Shown here: positions 5,312 through 10,704 of the stretch, in pieces
How the letters are laid out: each line of letters opens with the position of its first letter
Numbering within the stretch: the first letter of the stretch is position 1
Source: Cytophagia bacterium
GTDB lineage: Bacteria > Bacteroidota > Bacteroidia > UBA7662
Assembly (NCBI GenBank): GCA_009926405.1
Contig: RFOZ01000045.1
Location: 1 to 10,704, forward strand
Length of the DNA stretch: 10,704 nt
Direction of reading: 5' to 3'
Notes under the pieces: model-generated
What the model was told of the DNA's origin: nothing
The model's input: the letters and a program-made list of their open reading frames with translations, nothing else
Database searches by the model: none
Program-made: the position numbers and the translations under genes

Positions 5312-7690
5312 TTAGGGCCTCAAAAAAGGTTCAATCCGATTAGCCATTAAGTCCCAGGAATGTTGATTGTTCAATTGTGTTAATATATCGTCAAAGGTAG
5401 GCCTGTTTGCCGCATTTTTCAAATGCAGGATGTTTTGGGCCAAGTCATGGGCGTTTTCGTTCTCAAAAAGGCAACCATTGACCCCGTTTTGGATGATTTC
5501 ACGGTTGGCCGGGAGATCGGAGGCGAGGACCGTTTTGCCATAGCTCAGGGCCATCATTAGGACCCCGCTGTTGTAGATGCGTCGGTAGGGCAGGACCACG
5601 GCATCGCAGGCCTTGAACCAATGATCCCGTTCCTGGTCGCTGATGTAGCGGTTGTGCAGGTGAATTTGGTTTTGAACGGCAGGCTCCACCAACGATTGAA
5701 TCAGATCCCCGGGGTCCAGATCCCGGGCGCTGCCTGCAATGACCAAGTGAATATCCGGGTCATGGACCAGGTTCATGGCCTCCAGCAGAAGATCCAGGCC
5801 CTTGGATTCTTTGATTTGTCCAAAAAACAACAGATAAAAATGATTATCCTTTAGGCCTTGGAGTGCCCTGGCCTCTTCGGGGCTGGGGTTGGGGGCCGGT
5901 AAATCCAAAAAATGCCCATGGCTTAGAACGGTTAAGCGATCCTTGATCCCTGGATATTCGTGAAGGACTTCTTCGGCAGCCGTGCGGCTGAACGTATATA
6001 CCCGGTGGCTCAAACGCTTCAGGATGGTATGACGAAGCCATCGAGCCTTGGTGTTGTTATCCTGCACATCCAGGCTTTGAACATCGTGCACCAGGAGGTG
6101 GATTTTTTGACCCAACAACCGTGCTATCAGGAGGACCAAAAACTCCCGCATGCCGGCCTTGAAGAAATGAAAAAAGAAATGTTGGGAACGATTTTGGATC
6201 ATCCCGAAAAAGACTCGAATCATCCCGGTCAGGTAAGAAGCCAGGGCCTTGAAGCGAGATTTTGGTTGATCCGAAAATTCAAAGGCTTCGATGATTTGGG
6301 GTTCATCGGGACAAGTAAAATTGGAGTACAAGGTGTTATTGATACCCCTTTTTTTGAGGCTTTGATGAAGTCTTTTTGAAAAATAATCCATCCCTGCTTT
6401 GCGCCCAACATAATCCAACAAGGTTGAACGAGGCGGCGAAGTATTTTGTTTCGAAGACCCGCTTTTCCAGGCAGAACCCAGGCTTAGGCAAAGGGGAAAC
6501 ATAGCCATGGGGTTCAGAGCGTTCTCCGAAAACATAGATATAACAACTTGAACATAAGCCAATAAGCCAAGTAGTGGGTAGGTTTTGCCTACTGCGTATC
6601 CCAATCGAATCCAGGTTCCAAGCCATAGCAAGAGACCCACCGTTCCTGTTTGACCCAACAGGGAACCCCAAGCGCTATCAAAGATGGTGGTAGCGTGGGT
6701 GCTTGGGTGATTCATGCTGTGCATGAGAATGGCAACATTGCCGTGGGAGCCAAGCCCATCGCCCGTCCAGCTTAGGTCACGAACAGCCGATGACCAGCCA
6801 TGCCAATGGATGGCAATTCCGGGGTGCAGGTCGGCCATCCACCGAACAGGTACCGGCAAAAGCAAGGGCCCGCTCAAAATCAGAACGTAGAAAAATTGCT
6901 TCAGCCAGGCGGGTTGTTTGGAAACCAATGGAAGCTTGCAGAGCTCCAAGGCTCCCATCATCAGAGCGACCATCAAAGCCTGGAGCCAAGCGCCTTTGGA
7001 CATGGTCAAAAACAAGGCGATCGCGGAGGCAACCAGGACCAAGCCTTGGCGATGGCTGACGCTGACCAACAGGGCCAAGGTCCAAACCCAAACATGCCCG
7101 TTGCTAACCGGGTCCAGCCACCAGCCCGCAGCCCGGTACAAACCACCGGCCACCGGCTCCACCCATTGCTGAGGAACCCCGTCGATATAGGGCATTTGTT
7201 TGGCTTCGAAATAGGTTCGAAGCCCATTCAATGAACCGGTGATGGTGCCCAGGTAGGCCAGGATGGTTCCCGCCAGGAGAAACCAGGCCAAGCGTTGGGG
7301 GATGCCTTGGTTATGGGCGTTTTGACCGCTCTTGGTCGTGTTGGTTTCGGTTGGATTCGACCAGGCTATGCCTAAGGCAATCATTCCAAAGGGCAGGACC
7401 CATTGGCGGAAGCCGGCCAAGAGAGCGGCCAAATTGCCGGTGCCGTGGAGGGCAGCCCCCAAGAGCCATGCGACCAACGGAAGAATCCAAACCAAAAACC
7501 GGGTATCAAGGGCCTTGCGCCAGCGCAGGATCAAAAGCCCTATCACCACCAAATCCCGGCCTGCGAGGTAGAGCGGGGGCCAGGTTTTCGGCCAATAGGG
7601 GGCCGACCATGCCCAAAACGGACCGGCGACCGCCATGAGGACCATGATCCAGGCATGGGCACGGTTGATGGGGGGCCAAGCAAGGTTCAT
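5312..7690 (-). CDS. O-antigen polymerase/ligase-like membrane protein fused to a GT4-like glycosyltransferase
   Basis: One 792-residue open frame with two parts. Residues 1 to about 407 are very hydrophobic with some ten to twelve membrane segments. They carry features of the Wzy/WaaL family: a loop with AVRDLSWTGDGLGSHG (about 302-317), then IFDSAWGSLLGQTGTVGLLLWL (about 336-357). After a polar linker (about 408-422, KQNTSPPR), residues 423-792 form a GT-B glycosyltransferase: VGRKAGMDYFSKRL, FSRTAAEEV, LFFGQIKESKGLDLLLEA (about 621-638) and LPYRRIYNSGVLMMALSYGK (700-719). The EX7E glutamates of typical GT4 enzymes are not evident in NSGVLMMAL. The product probably builds and polymerises or transfers a surface polysaccharide at the inner membrane, with the GT cytosolic. 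No flippase or sugar-nucleotide genes lie nearby. I chose the ATG at 7690; a TTG at 7729 would add 13 residues and nearly reach the divergent peptidase start. The fusion is read directly; substrates are unknown. Confidence 0.82.
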   Translation of the reverse strand: MNLAWPPINRAHAWIMVLMAVAGPFWAWSAPYWPKTWPPLYLAGRDLVVIGLLILRWRKALDTRFLVWILPLVAWLLGAALHGTGNLAALLAGFRQWVLPFGMIALGIAWSNPTETNTTKSGQNAHNQGIPQRLAWFLLAGTILAYLGTITGSLNGLRTYFEAKQMPYIDGVPQQWVEPVAGGLYRAAGWWLDPVSNGHVWVWTLALLVSVSHRQGLVLVASAIALFLTMSKGAWLQALMVALMMGALELCKLPLVSKQPAWLKQFFYVLILSGPLLLPVPVRWMADLHPGIAIHWHGWSSAVRDLSWTGDGLGSHGNVAILMHSMNHPSTHATTIFDSAWGSLLGQTGTVGLLLWLGTWIRLGYAVGKTYPLLGLLAYVQVVISMFSENALNPMAMFPLCLSLGSAWKSGSSKQNTSPPRSTLLDYVGRKAGMDYFSKRLHQSLKKRGINNTLYSNFTCPDEPQIIEAFEFSDQPKSRFKALASYLTGMIRVFFGMIQNRSQHFFFHFFKAGMREFLVLLIARLLGQKIHLLVHDVQSLDVQDNNTKARWLRHTILKRLSHRVYTFSRTAAEEVLHEYPGIKDRLTVLSHGHFLDLPAPNPSPEEARALQGLKDNHFYLLFFGQIKESKGLDLLLEAMNLVHDPDIHLVIAGSARDLDPGDLIQSLVEPAVQNQIHLHNRYISDQERDHWFKACDAVVLPYRRIYNSGVLMMALSYGKTVLASDLPANREIIQNGVNGCLFENENAHDLAQNILHLKNAANRPTFDDILTQLNNQHSWDLMANRIEPFLRP

Positions 7691-7739
7691 GAGGGGTGGA
7701 TTGGTCCTGTTATGGCTAATTTGCGCCAAAATACAGGCT

Positions 7740-9497
7740 ATGAGGCGAAAATTATGGTTCGTGGGCCTGCTGGCCCTCCTTGGGGGGACGGGCCGGGTTA
7801 ATGGCCGGGATTCCAGTCCTGCGGTCGATAGGCCTTTGCCTTGGAGAGCGGTTTCGTATCAGTTGGAGTGTCACCTGGATACCTTGGGCGCTTTGATGTC
7901 GGCGGATGGTCGGCGTTATTTGCCTTGGAAGGGCCGTGTTTTGGCGGTCCTTCAAGCCACGAAGACCGGCACGAGCCCGGTTGAATTGGACCTTGAAGGT
8001 CGCTGGCAGGTCCATTCGGTGCAGGTCAACAGCAGGGATGTTTCCTTTGAATACCGTAAGGGCCGCATACGCATACGCATGCCGGATTCGGGAATCAAAG
8101 AGGATTCGGAGATGAAAGGGGGTTCGGGGACGGATCGAGGAATTTGTTCCGTGCAAGTGGTCTATTCCGGTCACCTGATGGAGGCCGCCAAGCCGCCGTG
8201 GCAGGATGGTTTGGTCCTTGGAACGGACAGCCTTGGTTACCCTCGCCTGGGGATGACCTGTCAGGGTTCAGGGGCCCGATCCTGGTGGCCCTGCCTGGAC
8301 GATGCGCGTTCCGAGCCGGAGCAAGTTTCCCTGCGTATTTCCTATCCGGCTTATGGGGCGTCCCAAGTCGGTCATAGGCAACCGGCCTTGCTGGATATGA
8401 TAGCCAACGGTCGCCGGGAAGGGGATACCCTTGTTGGCGGGACAAGGACCGTCACCTGGCGTATTCGTCAGCCCATTAATCTATATAATGTTACCTTTAA
8501 TATCGGTAGGTATGTACGTTTTGTACAGCCCTATGCGGATCCCCAGGGTGTGGAGCGCGAATTGGAATTTTTTGTGAGCCCCGAAGACCTGAACAAGGCG
8601 CGCTCACACATGGCTCAATCGGTTGATATGATGAGTTGTTACGAAAAAACACTGGGCCCCTACGCCTTTTGGAAGGACGGATACAAAGTGATTCAAAGTT
8701 CCTATTTGGGCATGGAACATCAAAGCGCTGTGGCCTATGGAAACGGTTTTCGTAACAACGAATGGGGCTTTGATTTTATTTTGGTGCACGAGAGCGGTCA
8801 CGAATGGTGGGGAAATTCGGTAAGTGCCTCGGATCCATCGGATTGGTGGATTCATGAAGGCCTCACGACCTTGATGGAAGCTGTTTTTTTGGAATGCCGG
8901 GACGGGAACCGAAAACAAGCCGATGCCTACATGGTCCGTATGCGGCGCAAAATCCAAAACCAAAAACCCATGCAGGGTCCCCGGGGTCGTCGATTTTCGG
9001 CGCATGATGTTGATATTTATTACAAAGGGGCTTGGATGTTTTACAGCCTCCGCAACAGCGTGGGCAACGATTCACTGTGGTCCGCGACCTTGGGTTCGGC
9101 GTATCAAAAGTTTGCCTTGCAGACGATTTCCACCGAACAAATGGTGGATCATTGGGCCCAAGGGTTGGGGCCTCGCTATGCAGGGACCCTGCATTGGTGG
9201 CTGAACCATGCGGAATGCCCTGTTTTGGAATGGGAAATGGTGTCGAACAAAGGTGACACGACGACGAGCCAGGTAAGGTACCGATGGGCTAGAACCGCCC
9301 GAGGCATCTATTTGCCGATGGGCACGGCCTCCGGTCAGTGTTTGAATCCTCAAGCGGGGCGCTGGCAAACCATGGTTTGGAATACTCCCGGGCATGCATT
9401 AACCCAGGCTGAGCGGTTATGGGCGCTTCAAGCTGAAATGACCAACCTCACCAAGTGCTATTTGATACGGGTCCAAAGGCTTAAAGGAGGGCTTTAA
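7740..9497 (+). CDS. Secreted M1-family zinc metallopeptidase
   Basis: Predicted exported aminopeptidase-type enzyme, 585 residues from the ATG at 7740. This start gives a classic signal peptide (MRRKLWFVGLLALLGG) and avoids overlap with the divergent gene; an in-frame ATG at 7635 would add 35 residues that overlap it. The zinc site is HESGH (350-354) followed 18 residues later by E373 (WWIHEG), the HEXXH-X18-E pattern of M1 peptidases. The exopeptidase motif appears as GMEHQ (324-328) in place of GAMEN, a variant I recall from Bacteroidota members. The likely catalytic tyrosine is Y427 in YYKG. An N-terminal beta domain precedes these and a short C-terminal beta region follows; there is no large helical C-terminal domain, as in shorter M1 proteins. 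It likely trims peptides in the periplasm or at the surface. Its stop overlaps the convergent gene's stop within TTAA. Confidence 0.9.
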   Translation: MRRKLWFVGLLALLGGTGRVNGRDSSPAVDRPLPWRAVSYQLECHLDTLGALMSADGRRYLPWKGRVLAVLQATKTGTSPVELDLEGRWQVHSVQVNSRDVSFEYRKGRIRIRMPDSGIKEDSEMKGGSGTDRGICSVQVVYSGHLMEAAKPPWQDGLVLGTDSLGYPRLGMTCQGSGARSWWPCLDDARSEPEQVSLRISYPAYGASQVGHRQPALLDMIANGRREGDTLVGGTRTVTWRIRQPINLYNVTFNIGRYVRFVQPYADPQGVERELEFFVSPEDLNKARSHMAQSVDMMSCYEKTLGPYAFWKDGYKVIQSSYLGMEHQSAVAYGNGFRNNEWGFDFILVHESGHEWWGNSVSASDPSDWWIHEGLTTLMEAVFLECRDGNRKQADAYMVRMRRKIQNQKPMQGPRGRRFSAHDVDIYYKGAWMFYSLRNSVGNDSLWSATLGSAYQKFALQTISTEQMVDHWAQGLGPRYAGTLHWWLNHAECPVLEWEMVSNKGDTTTSQVRYRWARTARGIYLPMGTASGQCLNPQAGRWQTMVWNTPGHALTQAERLWALQAEMTNLTKCYLIRVQRLKGGL

Positions 9498-10363
9498 AAG
9501 CTCCAGAGGCGCGAAAAGAAGGGAAATGGAACGGGATCTCCTTCGTCGATTATTGTCCCAAATCCAAATTGAAAGGCCCCGTCGTTTCGGCGGTGAATAC
9601 GGAGGGTGGGAATCAAAAAGGAAATTTTCTGGGTGATGAATGAGTCAAAAACAAAACTGGTTTTGGGGGTTAGTCGGGCCATTCCGGCCACGGAATACAG
9701 GGGTGTTCCAATAGCTTCGCCTTCATCCCAGAAGATGCCACGCCCTATACTAAAATTGATGTTATATCGTCCGTTTCCCAAGGTCAATGCGCCAAATGGC
9801 AAGGCAAATCCGTATTCCGGCGAAATCCACGAACCTGTTCCTATCAAGGTTCCAATACCCCAGTGTAAATTTTCGTTGATGGATTTGGAGTATTTCAAGG
9901 TGCCGATGATAGGGGTTCCTAACCAACTGGTCATCACCCCAACCCCGAGGTGATCGTTGAGATGAAAATGCGCCTCCGGGCCAAGTAAAGTGAATTGTCC
10001 GTAGTTCTGGCCTTTGCGTATGGGTAAGCCGTTGGTGGTAATCACGTAACGACTTCGGTACGGGTCTTCATCCAAATAGTCTCCATTTTCTTGGACATAC
10101 CTTTCATCCAAAGCTTTGATATTAATAACAATGTATTGAGGAAGGATGATGGTCCTTCCGTCCTTGGTAACTAACTCCAATTCCCGGGCATCTTGACGTA
10201 TGATTTTGGCGATGATATCTTGTCCGTTATCTTTGGAAATAATGAAATAAACCCGGGATGAGTCAATGCCCACCGCAGGGTTGATTTCTTGGCTTTGAGC
10301 ATGAGCGGACAGGGTATGCAACGATAGCCAAAGACAGAACGCAGCGAAGATTAGCTTTTTCAT
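9494..10363 (-). CDS. Putative outer-membrane protein with N-terminal Sm/SH3-like segment
   Basis: Unrecognised protein of 289 residues. The signal peptide MKKLIFAAFCLWLSLHTLSA ends near AHA|Q. Residues about 37-88 read as a small five-strand unit (VYFIISKDNGQDIIAKIIRQ, ELELVTKDGRTIILP, IVINIKALDE). It resembles the Sm/SH3-like segment seen at the front of many Bacteroidota exported proteins, where a DG...G.I...d...l.l.t..G...p...I pattern recurs. Residues about 105-289 alternate aromatic and glycine-rich strands (FTLLGPEAHFHL, LGVGVMTSWLG, LHWGIGTLIGTGSW, INFSIGRGIFW, FQFGFGTI) and end in Phe (FFSRLWSF), a usual last residue for outer-membrane barrels. The gene is divergent from the pterin dehydratase (50-bp gap) and overlaps the peptidase gene by 4 nt at the 3' end. 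Function unknown; the outer-membrane location is inferred from strand pattern and terminal Phe. Confidence 0.8.
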   Translation of the reverse strand: MKKLIFAAFCLWLSLHTLSAHAQSQEINPAVGIDSSRVYFIISKDNGQDIIAKIIRQDARELELVTKDGRTIILPQYIVINIKALDERYVQENGDYLDEDPYRSRYVITTNGLPIRKGQNYGQFTLLGPEAHFHLNDHLGVGVMTSWLGTPIIGTLKYSKSINENLHWGIGTLIGTGSWISPEYGFALPFGALTLGNGRYNINFSIGRGIFWDEGEAIGTPLYSVAGMARLTPKTSFVFDSFITQKISFLIPTLRIHRRNDGAFQFGFGTIIDEGDPVPFPFFSRLWSF

Positions 10364-10413
10364 GCGTTAAATTTAGGGAAGAATACTATCATGTTTTAAC
10401 AAAAACAGACCCG

Positions 10414-10686
10414 ATGAGCGTTAAACCTCCTGAAAAGGCTTGGACTGAAGCCGCGAATGCGCTTTATAAAGTTTTTGAATTTGAGAGTTTTGGGCAAGCC
10501 CTGGCCTTTATGTCTTCGGCTGCCCCGCTGATTGAGGCGATGAACCACCACCCCGAATGGACCAATGTTTACAACCGTGTTATGGTTCGACTCACAACCC
10601 ACGATGCCGGCCACACCATCACTCCCAAAGATTGGGAATTGGCCCGGGTCCTGGATGACCATTATGCCCACTACCAAACGATGTAG
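10414..10686 (+). CDS. phhB: Pterin-4a-carbinolamine dehydratase
   Basis: Complete 90-residue cytosolic enzyme (EC 4.2.1.96). It dehydrates 4a-hydroxytetrahydropterin to quinonoid dihydropterin, recycling the pterin cofactor of phenylalanine hydroxylase. The signature is intact: E41-x3-H45-H46-P47, Y53 five residues on, H63 nine after that, then D73 (the E/D-x3-H-H-P...Y...H...D pattern of the family). Length is slightly below the usual 95-105, with a short N-terminus. The ATG at 10414 is preceded by ACAGACCCG with no Shine-Dalgarno. TAAATTTA at 10368-10375 is a one-mismatch fit to TAnnTTTG and may be its -7 box. The TAG stop overlaps the 3' end of a convergent tRNA. No hydroxylase gene is in the window, so the partner is not shown. 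The symbol follows the bacterial PAH-associated enzyme. Confidence 0.93.
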   Translation: MSVKPPEKAWTEAANALYKVFEFESFGQALAFMSSAAPLIEAMNHHPEWTNVYNRVMVRLTTHDAGHTITPKDWELARVLDDHYAHYQTM

Positions 10687-10704
10687 CCTCGACGGGAATC
10701 GAAC
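10684..10704 (-). tRNA. tRNA, 3' end only (isotype not determined)
   Basis: The minus strand reads G-TTCGATT-CCCGT-CGAGGCT-A. This is the last base of the 5' T-stem, a canonical T-loop (TTCRANY), the 3' T-stem, a seven-base acceptor strand and discriminator A. The matching 5' acceptor would be AGCCTCG, beyond the window. No CCA is encoded after the discriminator (CAT follows), so CCA would be added post-transcriptionally. The anticodon is outside the window. The discriminator and the last two acceptor bases overlap the TAG stop of the pterin dehydratase gene on the other strand. Confidence 0.75.

Noticed and set aside
7691..7729. TTG start extending the polymerase-glycosyltransferase fusion by 13 residues
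   Set aside because: The added stretch is polar and unlike the usual N-terminus of a membrane polymerase, and the ATG at 7690 leaves space for divergent promoters. It cannot be fully excluded.
7635..7739. Upstream in-frame ATG extending the M1 peptidase by 35 residues
   Set aside because: It would overlap the divergent polymerase gene and hide the signal peptide, whereas the ATG at 7740 begins a textbook signal sequence.
7691..7739. Divergent -7 boxes between the fusion gene and the peptidase gene
   Set aside because: TAATTTG (plus) and TATTTTG (minus) are each one base short of the TAnnTTTG spacing and lack -33 elements, so I do not call them as promoters.
8064..8081. Three tandem CGCATA-like hexamers in the peptidase gene
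   Set aside because: They are in frame, encode Arg-Ile/Met repeats in a beta-strand and number only three; this is ordinary coding sequence.

Overview
The window looks like Bacteroidota chromosome of roughly balanced G+C. The evidence is two Fibrobacter-succinogenes-major-paralogous (FISUMP) domain proteins, a DUF5723-type outer-membrane barrel, lysine-led signal peptides, starts without clear Shine-Dalgarno sequences, and TAnnTTTG-like -7 boxes. I cannot place it below phylum with confidence. Coding density is very high: no gene-free stretch exceeds about 90 bp. I saw no insertion sequence, integrase, phage gene or CRISPR array.

Layout, left to right: (1) the 5' part of a CrcB/Fluc fluoride channel gene leaves the left edge on the minus strand. 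(2) Divergent from it, two tandem secreted FISUMP proteins lie on the plus strand. (3) They converge, across a short repeat/hairpin, on a three-gene minus-strand block. In transcription order this block is an O-antigen-polymerase-like protein fused to a GT4-like glycosyltransferase, a 685-residue beta-rich lipoprotein, and a DUF5723-type outer-membrane barrel that starts 3 nt after the lipoprotein stop. (4) Divergent from that block is a secreted M1-family metallopeptidase on the plus strand. (5) It overlaps tail to tail by 4 nt with a minus-strand gene for an outer-membrane-type protein with an N-terminal Sm/SH3-like segment. (6) Divergent from that is a complete pterin-4a-carbinolamine dehydratase gene, whose stop codon overlaps the 3' end of a minus-strand tRNA cut off by the right edge.

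Most products are predicted to act at the cell envelope: two secreted FISUMP proteins, a glycan polymerase/transferase, a lipoprotein, two barrels and an exported peptidase. CrcB (inner-membrane fluoride channel) and the pterin dehydratase (cytosolic, aromatic amino-acid hydroxylase cofactor recycling) are housekeeping. I found no convincing new defence or mobile system. The most notable content is the polymerase-glycosyltransferase fusion, the tightly coupled lipoprotein/DUF5723 pair of unknown function, and the two FISUMP paralogs that keep different cysteine pairs.
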